Shown piece by piece: positions 13,275-21,874 of a DNA stretch of 25,766 nt (position 1 is the first letter of the stretch; each line of letters starts with the position of its first letter). The position numbers and the translations under genes were made by a program. The DNA comes from a virus: the IMG/VR virus record IMGVR_UViG_3300025590_000035, positions 1-25,766 of that record. One strand, 5' to 3'. The notes beneath the pieces are model-generated. The model saw only the letters and a list, made by a program, of their open reading frames with translations. It had not been told where the DNA came from and ran no database searches.

Positions 13275-15541
13275 TACATATCTCCCCAGTTGTCAGGATC
13301 GAGGGGGTCAGTGTTTGGCCCGATGTCTAATGTTGCCCACTCGATGTTGCTTAAATTGTTTGCAGCCTCAAATATCCAACGTGCCGCCTCAGTGGTGTTG
13401 ACCTTCACTGTCCGATAACGGTGACCCGCATCGGATCGCATAGCGCCGTCTTGAAACATGTTGTCGAACGACTTCATACGCTTCCAGAAAGGTGCCTCCT
13501 TCATCGGAACCTCAAACTTATTTGATCGGAGGCTGCTTACATATATGTCGTATATTTCAGACTTTGGAGCCTCTTCACCGAAGTTCACCACGTTGCCTGC
13601 TACGCGGTTCTCACGCATCTCGCCGGTCTGCAAGCAGTTGTAAATCCATGCGGTGACGTTATCCAAAGCCTCTAACTTCTGATCTGTAAGCGCCTCAGTT
13701 TGCGGCACCAGGCGTAGGTTGATATTTGTCAGGTCGAAGTTACGCAGGTAATGGATCAGCGCGTTGGCCCCACCGGCCTCATACCACGCGGTAAGACCGG
13801 CAAAGTATTCGCTGTCCTGCTGCCTAGAGTTGCCGACATCAAAAACGGCAAACCTCCGCTCATCGAGGCTTGCAGGAACAACGTAGTCGTCGTTACTGGT
13901 AAATAAAATGCGGGTGTAGTTTGGCGCCGTGTAGCTGTCTACACCCTTGCGCTCGATCTGAATCTTGTCGTTGGTCATCAGGTCTTTCAACGCACCCTCA
14001 GAGGCTTTTGCGCCAGCCCAGTAAGCCTCATCTGCTTGTAGCAGCAGCGTGTCTTCAAGGTGCCGGTTAAAGTTGCCGGTGATATGTTCAGCACGGCTAA
14101 CTATTTTGTGATGCGCGGCTACTAGGCCACCCAGCATCTCACCGAACTTGGTCTTGCCTGTGCCTTTACGGCCTCTAAGAACAAGCCCGACACCAACCTT
14201 AGTCATAGGCTTCTGGATCATCTGCGCGGCCCAGGCGACTATATAGTTGGCGTATACAGCGTTGCCGTCAGCGACCACATCGGTGACAAAGTCAAGCCAC
14301 GGCTGCACATCACCCTCCCTCGCTTCGTAACTCCAACCCCGCCACAGGTTGTAGCGTTGAAGCACCTGCATATCTGGGGCAAAAGTAAGGCCAGCCGCAT
14401 AGGTTCTGCGCTCTGGGTGTTCAAGCCACATATCTACTAGATTAATTAGCTTGGGCTTTTCATCGCCCGACAAGACCCGACAGTTCATATGTTCTTTTTT
14501 TAGATCGTCTAGCTTGTACAGCACCAGATTGTCTTTGTTTAGGTCTTCACGCATCACACGCGCCGACCCTTCAACATGTACAAATGCCCACTCTCTGAGC
14601 ATCTTAGGTAGCCGCTCTTCCTTGATCTCTTCACGCACAGCCTCAACCTCCATAGCCTTCACGCTGGCGAGGGTTACTGGCGTCTTGCTGCTGCTATCAA
14701 AGGTTGCGTACCTGCGCTCACACTGCCCGTCGATGTACGTCTCACCGTCAGATGACCAGTCGTCCCAGATCATCCAGCCTGTGTCGTCACCATCGAAGTG
14801 GTGATGCAGCGCCATGCCTACCCTCACCCACTCGTCGTGATGACAGTTCGCATCAACCGATTCTAGTAATTGACGGACGCCTTGTTCATCTACATCCATC
14901 TTGGGCCGAAACATCGACAGGTCGTCTGGATCAACGTCTGCGGGCGACATACCCTTTCGGGCCAATTCCCAGCCGTCCTGCTGCCCCGCGATCTCTTCAA
15001 AATAGGCAATGAATGCTTTTGCCTGATCTATCGTTATTAGCGGCAACTCACTATGCGACACATCGGCGATACTCTTGCCACGAACCCACTTGTAAGGCTC
15101 GTTGGTCGCAGGATGTATGCCGTAAGCCACAAACTGCTGCCCGTCTGCTAACACCTCAACGGCGTGTTTAGAGCCGACCTCATCCTCATATTCACAGGAT
15201 CGAATCTTAGAAAAGCCGCCCTCAACTCTAAAAGGTAGGATGCACTTCGGCGCTTGGCCTACTCTCGTTAGCGACCTGCCGATATTTTCATCTACCCACT
15301 TGAGCAGCTTGTAATTCACATCTCTATTTAAGCAGTCGATATCAACTGCAACTGTGTTTCGGCAGAGAACGCCTACACCACCATCAGCGTGACCATTCCC
15401 AAGCCACTTATCTACATCTTCGTGAGTGGCCCTGATGTCCTGCCACCCTTTTAACATGGGCGCTTTTTTGCCCTTCATTATGGGAACAATTTCGTAGCCG
15501 TTATCGACTAGCTGATGGCCGTGTTGCTTTAAAAACGCCAT
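13274..15541 (-). CDS. Primase-helicase: AEP primase/polymerase with SF3-type helicase
   Basis: A 755-aa replication protein. Residues 1-160 are an archaeo-eukaryotic primase (Prim-Pol) domain with VAVDIDC (D67, D69) and the SKHAVEVLADG motif (H126). About 210-300 resemble a PriCT-type helical domain (EWVRVGMALHH and DDWSSDG). About 440-600 are a DUF5906/VapE-like P-loop helicase: GRKGTGKT (457-464), LLLQADEA (499-506), FTSND sensor (547-551) and DERR arginine finger (560-563). The layout parallels P4 alpha-type initiators, which prime, unwind and bind iterons. The start at 15541 has GAGG at ideal spacing. It likely starts replication at the repeat array near 9.85-10.12 kb. Confidence 0.9.
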   Translation of the reverse strand: MAFLKQHGHQLVDNGYEIVPIMKGKKAPMLKGWQDIRATHEDVDKWLGNGHADGGVGVLCRNTVAVDIDCLNRDVNYKLLKWVDENIGRSLTRVGQAPKCILPFRVEGGFSKIRSCEYEDEVGSKHAVEVLADGQQFVAYGIHPATNEPYKWVRGKSIADVSHSELPLITIDQAKAFIAYFEEIAGQQDGWELARKGMSPADVDPDDLSMFRPKMDVDEQGVRQLLESVDANCHHDEWVRVGMALHHHFDGDDTGWMIWDDWSSDGETYIDGQCERRYATFDSSSKTPVTLASVKAMEVEAVREEIKEERLPKMLREWAFVHVEGSARVMREDLNKDNLVLYKLDDLKKEHMNCRVLSGDEKPKLINLVDMWLEHPERRTYAAGLTFAPDMQVLQRYNLWRGWSYEAREGDVQPWLDFVTDVVADGNAVYANYIVAWAAQMIQKPMTKVGVGLVLRGRKGTGKTKFGEMLGGLVAAHHKIVSRAEHITGNFNRHLEDTLLLQADEAYWAGAKASEGALKDLMTNDKIQIERKGVDSYTAPNYTRILFTSNDDYVVPASLDERRFAVFDVGNSRQQDSEYFAGLTAWYEAGGANALIHYLRNFDLTNINLRLVPQTEALTDQKLEALDNVTAWIYNCLQTGEMRENRVAGNVVNFGEEAPKSEIYDIYVSSLRSNKFEVPMKEAPFWKRMKSFDNMFQDGAMRSDAGHRYRTVKVNTTEAARWIFEAANNLSNIEWATLDIGPNTDPLDPDNWGDM

Positions 15542-15571
15542 TGCGTCACCTCTTCACTTCACATTTTGAAT

Positions 15572-15742
15572 TTATTTTTTTAATTGGTTTGCAAGTATCG
15601 CCCAGTGGTCGCAGTAAGCTGAAAAAGATAAAAGCTTCACCGACATCCAATGCGCTATGGGTGACGCGATGCGGGTCACCTTCTCAACCGCTCGCCAGTA
15701 CCAAATTCCCGCAACCTCTTTAATTCTTTCTAGACGTTTCAT
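15572..15742 (-). CDS. 56-aa protein, unknown function
   Basis: The start is the ATG at 15742 (MKRLERIKEV) with GAGGT upstream, inside the end of the regulator gene. Residues 1-25 are basic and amphipathic. Residues about 25-50 are moderately hydrophobic (IASPIAHWMSVKLLSFSAY), perhaps membrane-associated. It lies between the regulator and the primase, 30 bp before the primase start. Confidence 0.5.
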   Translation of the reverse strand: MKRLERIKEVAGIWYWRAVEKVTRIASPIAHWMSVKLLSFSAYCDHWAILANQLKK

Positions 15743-16001
15743 AAATGACCTCGCTCGACTGTTCATAATCCGCAACGATGTCTGGACACATCCGTTTCCA
15801 CGACACCACGCCTTTTGCCATTAGTTCCATTTGCAACGCTCTATGGGCTGGAACAACCCCTGTTTGTCGCCACTTACTCAACGCCTGCTTGCTTACGTCC
15901 AGGCGACGAGCCAGGGCGTTGCAGTTTTTCACGCCAGAAGATTTCACCACATCATCAATCGCTGACCGCACTTCATCAGCAAACTCGCTAACAAAATTCA
16001 T
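15720..16001 (-). CDS. Cro/YdaS-like HTH regulator
   Basis: A 93-aa protein with one helix-turn-helix at about residues 28-58 (ALARRLDVSKQALSKWRQTG, then VVPAHRALQME). That pattern, with a Trp after the recognition helix and a conserved PAHRA segment, is typical of Cro and YdaS-type phage regulators. It is the first gene of the minus early operon and lies beside a divergent control region with paired operators, so it likely represses its own promoter and tunes the opposite replication operon. The start at 16001 has GAGG 8 nt upstream. No CI partner is visible. Confidence 0.82.
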   Translation of the reverse strand: MNFVSEFADEVRSAIDDVVKSSGVKNCNALARRLDVSKQALSKWRQTGVVPAHRALQMELMAKGVVSWKRMCPDIVADYEQSSEVIYETSRKN

Positions 16002-16124
16002 ACTTATTGCCTCTTAACTAAATTGTTTGTCGTTTTGGAGTTGACACAATAGAAATTTATTTTTAAGGTGTCAACCACAGATACAAAAAGTTAGTAACTA
16101 AATTGCTCAATGAGGTTTAAAGTG
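16002..16124. promoter_or_regulatory. Divergent early control region with inverted and direct repeats
   Basis: A good minus promoter is present: TTGACA at 16069-16074, a 17-bp spacer, and TATTGT at 16046-16051. The perfect inverted repeat GTTGACAC / GTGTCAAC (16040-16047, 16068-16075) covers both the -10 and -35 boxes. By its symmetry it puts a second TTGACA on the plus strand (16041-16046), though the plus -10 is weak (TAAGGT). The direct repeat TAACTAAATTG at 16015-16025 and 16095-16105 flanks the region, 80 bp apart. The layout fits an autoregulated genetic switch. Confidence 0.75.
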
Positions 16125-17267
16125 ATGAAACATGCATTATTAGGTGCTAGTAAGGCTCACCGATGGATGACCTGCCCTGGCTCCATCAGCCTGGAGTCAA
16201 CATTTCCAGAGCAAGAATCTTTCTATGCCGCCGAAGGAACAGCCGCACACGCTCTAGCTGAAGAGTGTCTACTCAAACAAAAACCACCAGAACATTTCAT
16301 AGGCGTAGAGTTTGAAGGCTTTATCGTCGATGCAGATATGGCTAACCATGTCGCAACATATGTGGACTTCTGCAATAGCCAAGAATCTGACGAGGCTCAT
16401 GTTGAACTTCGTGTTGACTACTCAGAATGGGCCGCTGGCGGCTTCGGAACGGCAGATTATGTGGTGCTTCACGATGGCGTTCTGCACGTTATAGATTTGA
16501 AGTACGGCCAAGGCTTAAAGGTCAACGCCAATCGTAACGAGCAACTTATGCTGTACGGATTAGGCGCAGCTTATGAGTTCATTGACAAAGTCGATACGGT
16601 GAGCATGACCATCGTGCAGCCACGACTTGATCACATCGACACCTACTCTATGCGGGCTAAAGACCTGTTCACATGGGCAAACGATGTTGTTAAGCCAGCA
16701 GCGCGTAGAACTATGTCTCCAGACCCAACATATAACCCCAGCAAAAAGGCGTGTCATTTTTGCAAAGCCAAGCCAACTTGCAGAGCGTTAGCTGAACACA
16801 ACTACTCTTTAACGCTAAGTAATTTCGACAATCTTGAAGAGCCTCTGCTCGTCCAAGTGCCGCACACCTTAAATGTTGAAGAGATCAGTAACCTTTTACC
16901 CAAAATGGACGCACTGATTTCGTGGGCGCAAGGGGTTCAGAAACACGCGCACAAGCTGCTGCTTGACGGCGGCATTTTACCCAACCACAAATTGGTTGCG
17001 GGCCGTGGTCAGCGCAAGTGGCTCGACACAGAGATTGCAGAGGAACAACTAATTCAGATGCTGGGCAATGATGCTTATGTGTCAAAACTAATTTCGCCAA
17101 CCCAAGCTGAAAAAGCACTGGGAAAAGCGAGATATGGTGAGATCGTCGATCTTATCCATAAACCCGAAGGTCGGCCAACACTCGCGCAGGACACTGATCC
17201 ACGCCCTGCTGTTAAGCCAGAAGCAGCCGATTTTTTTACTGATATATCTAATGAGGAAAAGTCCTAA
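16125..17267 (+). CDS. RecB/Cas4-like nuclease, DUF2800
   Basis: A 380-aa protein. The start is the second ATG (16125, MKHALLGASK), which has GAGG 9 nt upstream; the first ATG at 16110 would consume that site. Nuclease features are GTAAHALAE (H42), GTADYV (D111), IDLKYG (D124, K126) and a following Gln-Tyr motif (Q140), the PD-(D/E)XK order of the RecB family. Cysteines C17, C210, C213 and C219 have the Cx(n)CxxCx5C spacing of Cas4/AddB Fe-S clusters. In phages this gene travels with DUF2815 and family A polymerase, as here, and is thought to act in recombination or end processing. The stop overlaps the next ATG (TAATG). Confidence 0.87.
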   Translation: MKHALLGASKAHRWMTCPGSISLESTFPEQESFYAAEGTAAHALAEECLLKQKPPEHFIGVEFEGFIVDADMANHVATYVDFCNSQESDEAHVELRVDYSEWAAGGFGTADYVVLHDGVLHVIDLKYGQGLKVNANRNEQLMLYGLGAAYEFIDKVDTVSMTIVQPRLDHIDTYSMRAKDLFTWANDVVKPAARRTMSPDPTYNPSKKACHFCKAKPTCRALAEHNYSLTLSNFDNLEEPLLVQVPHTLNVEEISNLLPKMDALISWAQGVQKHAHKLLLDGGILPNHKLVAGRGQRKWLDTEIAEEQLIQMLGNDAYVSKLISPTQAEKALGKARYGEIVDLIHKPEGRPTLAQDTDPRPAVKPEAADFFTDISNEEKS

Positions 17268-17815
17268 TGACTACAATCACGCTTAAAAATGTACGCTTAT
17301 CATTCCCACAAATCTGGACTCCGAAGGCATATGTAGAGGGCCAAACAGCTAAATACTCAGCAAATCTATTGCTCGATAAAGATGGCGACAAAGAACAACT
17401 CGACCAGCTTAAAAAAGCGATAAAGCAAGCCGCAACGGTTAGCTTTAACGGCGAGATACCAAAGGGTTTGAAGACCTTTTTGGGGGACGGCAATGAAAAA
17501 GCATATGACGGCTATGAAAATGCAATGTTTGTTAGCTGTTCCAGCCGCCAGCGGCCAAGCACCATCGACCGCGACCGAGTTCAGTTGGTTGAAGAAGACG
17601 GAAAGCTGTACGCCGGTTGCTATGTAAACGCTGCAATTTCACTTTGGGTACAAAACAACACATGGGGCAAGCGCGTTAACTGTAACTTGTTAGCCCTTCA
17701 GTTCGTGAAAGACGGCGAAACTTTTGGGGCTGGTGGCGTGAAAGTCGAAGAGATGTTTGACGATATTTCTTCTGAACAAGCAGATGACGCTGCTGATGAT
17801 GATTTTCTTAGCTGA
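17267..17815 (+). CDS. DUF2815 protein, likely ssDNA-binding
   Basis: A 182-aa protein with the family start TTITLKNVRLSFPQIWTPKA. The core has KYSANLLLDKDGD and a long NAAISLWVQNNTWGKRVNCN region, an OB-like strand pattern. The C-terminus is acidic and ends DDDFLS, recalling the tails of SSB proteins that recruit partners. DUF2815 is nearly always next to DUF2800 and PolA in such phages, and an ssDNA-binding role is the common inference rather than an established fact. A terminator follows 12 bp after the stop. Confidence 0.85.
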   Translation: MTTITLKNVRLSFPQIWTPKAYVEGQTAKYSANLLLDKDGDKEQLDQLKKAIKQAATVSFNGEIPKGLKTFLGDGNEKAYDGYENAMFVSCSSRQRPSTIDRDRVQLVEEDGKLYAGCYVNAAISLWVQNNTWGKRVNCNLLALQFVKDGETFGAGGVKVEEMFDDISSEQADDAADDDFLS

Positions 17816-17826
17816 GTAAGTTGATC

Positions 17827-17852
17827 GGGGCTGCGTGTCAGCCCCTTTTTTT
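17827..17852 (+). terminator. Rho-independent terminator between DUF2815 and downstream genes
   Basis: GGGGCTG-CGTGT-CAGCCCC followed by seven T residues. It lies 12 bp after the DUF2815 stop and just before the next Shine-Dalgarno sequence. It probably allows partial read-through, giving more DUF2800/DUF2815 than polymerase. Confidence 0.9.
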
Positions 17853-17861
17853 GAGGTTTTT

Positions 17862-18149
17862 ATGAAAGCAACTTTGTCTTATCCATACGTTGGTTCTCGA
17901 TACCCAGACCTATCTGGCAAAAGTGTCGTTATCAAAGAGATCGCGGAACTTGCAGACATCCCATACGCCCTGCTGAAGAACCGCATGGGTATGAAGAAAA
18001 AAAGGGCTGGCACCATACGTTCCGTTTTTATCGAAGACAAAGACCTTGATCCAAAAAAACGCAACAAACCATCAAAAAAGCAGCGTCTAAGTTACCAGAG
18101 TGCCATCAACACTTTATCAACTGAGTGGTTAAAGAGACCGATAATATGA
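17862..18149 (+). CDS. Small basic HTH-like protein
   Basis: A 95-aa, Lys/Arg-rich protein. Residues 23-45 (VVIKEIAELADIPYALLKNR) read as a helix-turn-helix of the small phage regulator type, followed by a basic tail rich in KK. The start at 17862 has GAGG 5-6 nt upstream, right after the terminator. Its TGA overlaps the polymerase ATG as ATGA. DNA binding is likely; the target is unknown. A processivity or loading factor for the polymerase is an alternative. Confidence 0.6.
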   Translation: MKATLSYPYVGSRYPDLSGKSVVIKEIAELADIPYALLKNRMGMKKKRAGTIRSVFIEDKDLDPKKRNKPSKKQRLSYQSAINTLSTEWLKRPII

Positions 18150-20050
18150 AAATCTCAATCGATTTTGAGACATACAGCGAATGCGATATTTTCAAGGCTG
18201 GGGCTTATGCCTATGCCGATCACCACAGCACTAAGGTTCTATGCCTTGCTTACGCCGTCGATGACGGTGAGCCAAAACTGTGGACACCTGATATGCCAGT
18301 CCCAACAGCACTGTTTAATTTAATAACAGGCGGCGCTGTTTTGTGGGCGTGGAATAGTTTTTTTGAGATGAGCATTTGGAGTCAGGTACTAGGCTGGCCC
18401 GAAGTGCCTATAAGCCAGTGGCGAGATACCGCAGCCCTTGCAGCCGCACAGGCTTACCCCCGTGCATTGGGAAAATGCGGCGAGGCGCTTGGCCTGACTG
18501 GTGATGCCGCAAAGTCTAAGCGCGGCAAGCTGCTTATCCAGAGGCTGTGCAAGCCTTATCGCGGTGAGCGCAGGAAAGACCCAGAACTATTTAAAGAATT
18601 GTGCGACTACTGCCTCCAGGACGTTGTAGCCGAGCGTGAAATACGAAATAAATTAAGACCACTGCGTGGTATTGAAGAACAAGTGTGGATCGTGGATCAG
18701 TTAATTAACTGGCGCGGCGTAAGACTTGACCGCGACTCCATTTTCAACGCGCTGGACATCATCGATAAGCACTCACTTGTGCTGAACGCACAGGTTAAAA
18801 AGATAACCAACAACCAGATGGATTCAACAGGGTCACGCGCCAAGTCCATGATGTGGATTGAGCAACAGGGTTACACCATCGCAAGCTACGACAAAGCCGC
18901 TATTGCAGAGGCTATGTCAGACGATTCATGCCCCGAAAACGTCAAGAAATTTCTTGAAATAAGGCAGGCATTGTCACGCTCCAGCACCAAGAAATATGAA
19001 TCGATGAAGACCCTTCTGGGTGGCGATGGCCGCGCACATGGTGTGCTGATGTATCACGGCGCTGCAACAGGACGCTGGTCAGGCAGAGGCTTCCAGCCGC
19101 AAAACTTACCGCGACCCACCATCAAAGATGTTGATGCGGTCATTGAGCAAATGACTCTGCGAGAGCCAAGTGAGATTGACGGTGAGCCGATGGAGTCGTT
19201 AGCCAGTTGTCTGCGCGGAATGTTGATTGCATCTGAGGGTAACAGGCTAGTCGTGTCTGACTACTCAAGCATTGAAGCGCGTGTTCTTTCCTGGCTTGCA
19301 GGCCACTACGATGCACTCGACATTTTTAAAGATAACAAAGACATCTATAAATTTACAGCCGCAGAGATGTACGGAATAGCGTACAGCGATGTGAATTACG
19401 ACCAACGGTTTGTCGGCAAAGTAGCCACGTTGGCCCTTGGATACCAAGGCGGCGTGAGAGCGTTCCAGAAAATGTCTGAGGCTTACGGAACTGAGGTTAC
19501 TGAAGATCAGGCACTTAAAATTCGCAACGACTGGCGTGAGGCCAACGACCCAATCGTGAAATTGTGGGTGAAAGTTGAGAAACAAGCCCGCAACGCCATT
19601 AGCTATAAAGACAACCGTGATGTTGACTATGAGTGTGCCAAGGGCGCGTTTAAATTTGTGAAGGGCGACCTCCTTTTCAGATTACCCAGCCGCCGAATTT
19701 TGTCGTTTCCGCAAGCCAAATTTGTAGAAGGTGATCGCGGTATGGATTTGGTCTACAACGGCATGAATAACCACACGCACAAATGGGGTCAAATTAAAGC
19801 CTATGGCGGCTCACTCGTTCAGTCGATCACACAGGCTGTCGCCAGAGACCTTCTTGCTGAAGCAATTCTAAGACTTGAAAAAGCAAACTATCCAATTGTC
19901 CTTCACGTTCACGATGAAATCGTGGCCGATGTGCCTAATGGCTTCGGGTCTCTGGCTGAATTTGAAAAACTAATGTGCGTTTTGCCTGACTGGGCTGTAG
20001 GTCTGCCAGTAACAGCGGAAGGCTACGAAAGCCAACGGTATCGAAAGTGA
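18146..20050 (+). CDS. Family A DNA polymerase with 3'-5' exonuclease
   Basis: A 634-aa replicative polymerase. The start at 18146 (MKISIDFETY) overlaps the previous stop as ATGA. The DnaQ-like exonuclease has DFET (D6, E8), WNSFFE (N70) and YCLQDVV (D159). The polymerase has TGRWSGRG (about 308-315), motif A SDYSSIEAR (D372), motif B GKVATLALGYQGG (K425, Y433) and motif C HVHDEIV (H589, D590, E591). It lacks a 5'-nuclease domain, as expected for the phage form. It acts with the upstream DUF2815 and the downstream nuclease and helicase, with 4-nt overlaps into the next gene. It copies phage DNA from primers made by the AEP primase. Confidence 0.96.
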   Translation: MKISIDFETYSECDIFKAGAYAYADHHSTKVLCLAYAVDDGEPKLWTPDMPVPTALFNLITGGAVLWAWNSFFEMSIWSQVLGWPEVPISQWRDTAALAAAQAYPRALGKCGEALGLTGDAAKSKRGKLLIQRLCKPYRGERRKDPELFKELCDYCLQDVVAEREIRNKLRPLRGIEEQVWIVDQLINWRGVRLDRDSIFNALDIIDKHSLVLNAQVKKITNNQMDSTGSRAKSMMWIEQQGYTIASYDKAAIAEAMSDDSCPENVKKFLEIRQALSRSSTKKYESMKTLLGGDGRAHGVLMYHGAATGRWSGRGFQPQNLPRPTIKDVDAVIEQMTLREPSEIDGEPMESLASCLRGMLIASEGNRLVVSDYSSIEARVLSWLAGHYDALDIFKDNKDIYKFTAAEMYGIAYSDVNYDQRFVGKVATLALGYQGGVRAFQKMSEAYGTEVTEDQALKIRNDWREANDPIVKLWVKVEKQARNAISYKDNRDVDYECAKGAFKFVKGDLLFRLPSRRILSFPQAKFVEGDRGMDLVYNGMNNHTHKWGQIKAYGGSLVQSITQAVARDLLAEAILRLEKANYPIVLHVHDEIVADVPNGFGSLAEFEKLMCVLPDWAVGLPVTAEGYESQRYRK

Positions 20051-20310
20051 GAGAGTCTTACATCGAAACGAAGGTAACTCAGGCCGCAAAGGCTAACGGG
20101 TGGCTATCTTATAAATGGGTATCACCCTCTCAGCGTGGAGTTCCAGACCGCATGTATTTTAAGAATGGATCATTAGTGATCGTTGAGTTTAAAGGGCCAG
20201 GTAAGCTACCGACCCCTTACCAGCAGGCAATCCATAGAAAGTTAAAGGCTGTCGGCTTTATCGTACATATCATAGATGATATTGAAAAAGGGAAAGCGTT
20301 GCTATGTTAG
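20047..20310 (+). CDS. VRR-NUC domain nuclease
   Basis: An 87-aa stand-alone VRR-NUC. The GTG start at 20047 overlaps the polymerase stop as GTGA. Motifs in order are YKWVSPSQRGVPDRMYF (Asp of the PD motif), VIVEFKGPG (E-x-K), and QQAIHRKLKAVG (conserved Gln and helix). These give the Holliday-junction-resolvase-like PD-(D/E)XK core found in eukaryotic FAN1. In phages it is a regular neighbour of PolA and the SNF2 helicase, and likely resolves branched intermediates before packaging. It overlaps the helicase by 7 nt. Confidence 0.92.
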   Translation: MRESYIETKVTQAAKANGWLSYKWVSPSQRGVPDRMYFKNGSLVIVEFKGPGKLPTPYQQAIHRKLKAVGFIVHIIDDIEKGKALLC

Positions 20311-21662
20311 ACCGCAAAAACCTACACGCTTATCAGGAAAAGGCTGTTGATTTTGTTTTATGTAATTCGGGAGCTGCACTCTGGATTGACATGGGTTTAG
20401 GAAAAACCGTGTCCACCCTCACAGCCTTATCTGATTTAAAGCGTGATAAGAAGATAAAAAAGACGCTAGTCATTGCTCCGTTGCGCGTTGCAACGCACAC
20501 ATGGCCGACTGAGATAGCTACATGGTCGCATATCGACATGCGATATACAGTCTTAGCAGGACTTACAGCACCAAAACGTCTTAACGCTCTGGACGATGAC
20601 ACAGACCTGCACATAATTAACCGCGAGAACATTCCGTGGCTGGTCGATCAACTGGGCCAGTCGTGGCCTTACGACTGCGTTGTTATCGACGAAAGCAGCA
20701 GCTTTAAATCTCACACCTCAAAGCGATGGAAGGCGCTGCGGAAGGTTCTGGGCAAGGTTAAGCGCATGGTGCAGCTAACAGGCACACCGGCACCCAACGC
20801 GCTGCTAGAACTGTGGCCGCAACTGTACTTGCTCGACCAGGGGCAGCGCCTGGAGAAGACCAGAGGCAAGTTCTTAACAAAGTATTGCACGTTGGTCGGC
20901 AACCCGCAGTGGAACCAGTGGGCTGTCAAACCTGATCGAGCAGATGCGATTCACCGCGCAGTTGCTGACGTTGTTTTACGCATGAATGCCGATGACTATC
21001 TCGACTTGCCAGAGCGCATAGATATTAATGTGCCTGTTGTTTTGCCGCCAAAGGGCCGCAAAGCCTATGAGGATATGAAGCGTGATTTTCTAGTCGCATA
21101 TGACGGCGGTGATATTCTTTCTGTTAACGCTGCCGTTCAGTGCAACAAATTGTTGCAAATATGCAACGGTAACCTATATACAGAAGATGGGGACTTTATT
21201 AATATACATGCCGCAAAGTTGGACGCGCTTATTGACATCGTCGAAGCCGCCAACGAGCCAGTCTTGATCGCTTATTCGTACAAAAGCGACCTCTCAAAAA
21301 TAAAAGGCGCAATCCCTTACGCTGTCGTTTTAGACAAAGACCCCAGCGTTATCGATAGATGGAATAAAAAACAGATTCCGGTTCTGCTCACCCACCCTGC
21401 TTCCGCAGGCCACGGGTTGAATTTGCAGAAGGGTGGCAGCCTGATCGTGTGGTACGGGCTGTCCTACAGCCTTGAACTTTACCAGCAGTTTAACGCGAGA
21501 CTACATCGCCAGGGGCAAACAAAGCCCGTGCGCGTAATGCATTTGCTTGCCGAAAATTCGGCAGACTATGCGGTTCTTGATGCTTTAAAAAATAAATGTG
21601 AGACACAGGATTCATTATTGAATGTGGTCGAGCAGCTAAGAAAAACTGAAATAAGAGACTAG
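20304..21662 (+). CDS. SNF2/SF2 family helicase
   Basis: A 452-aa ATPase/translocase. Motifs are Q-like AYQEKAVDF (9-17), Walker A MGLGKT (30-35), IAPLRVATHTW (Ia), DESSSFK (129-135), LTGTPAPN (III), and the C-terminal ASAGHGLNLQ and QFNARLHRQGQ (V and VI). This is a compact phage SNF2 protein without added domains. It overlaps the VRR-NUC gene, and the fixed PolA-VRR-NUC-SNF2 order suggests a shared job in replication-linked recombination. The start is the ATG at 20304. Confidence 0.94.
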   Translation: MLDRKNLHAYQEKAVDFVLCNSGAALWIDMGLGKTVSTLTALSDLKRDKKIKKTLVIAPLRVATHTWPTEIATWSHIDMRYTVLAGLTAPKRLNALDDDTDLHIINRENIPWLVDQLGQSWPYDCVVIDESSSFKSHTSKRWKALRKVLGKVKRMVQLTGTPAPNALLELWPQLYLLDQGQRLEKTRGKFLTKYCTLVGNPQWNQWAVKPDRADAIHRAVADVVLRMNADDYLDLPERIDINVPVVLPPKGRKAYEDMKRDFLVAYDGGDILSVNAAVQCNKLLQICNGNLYTEDGDFINIHAAKLDALIDIVEAANEPVLIAYSYKSDLSKIKGAIPYAVVLDKDPSVIDRWNKKQIPVLLTHPASAGHGLNLQKGGSLIVWYGLSYSLELYQQFNARLHRQGQTKPVRVMHLLAENSADYAVLDALKNKCETQDSLLNVVEQLRKTEIRD

Positions 21663-21670
21663 AGAGACAA

Positions 21671-21874
21671 ATGATCAGACCGTATTACACCATGCAGGAA
21701 CTTGCAGAGATTATGTCGATGAGCCTTAAAGGCTTACACAATGCGCTGCACAATAAACAGTTCCCCATCCCAACGTACAAGTTGGGTAAGCGCAGAGTGG
21801 CAGACAAGGAAGTTGTAGAGCGTTTTTTTGATCAGAAACGCTCTGAGGGCATGGATAGGATGGCTGAAAATTAG
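21671..21874 (+). CDS. AlpA/excisionase-like HTH protein
   Basis: A 67-aa winged-HTH protein of the MerR/AlpA type: YYTMQELAEIMSMSLKGLHN, then PTYKLGKRRVADKEVVERFF. That pattern is typical of small excisionases and AlpA regulators. It is the last gene of the plus replication operon, and its stop overlaps the integrase stop on the other strand (TAG at 21872-21874, integrase TAA at 21871-21873). The position suggests it controls integrase direction during excision. It could instead be a simple transcription regulator; no direct proof is visible. Confidence 0.75.
   Translation: MIRPYYTMQELAEIMSMSLKGLHNALHNKQFPIPTYKLGKRRVADKEVVERFFDQKRSEGMDRMAEN

Noticed and set aside
12867-13418. 183-aa plus-strand frame
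   Set aside because: It is antisense to three minus genes with clear starts, overlaps and zinc or primase motifs; no family match in its translation.
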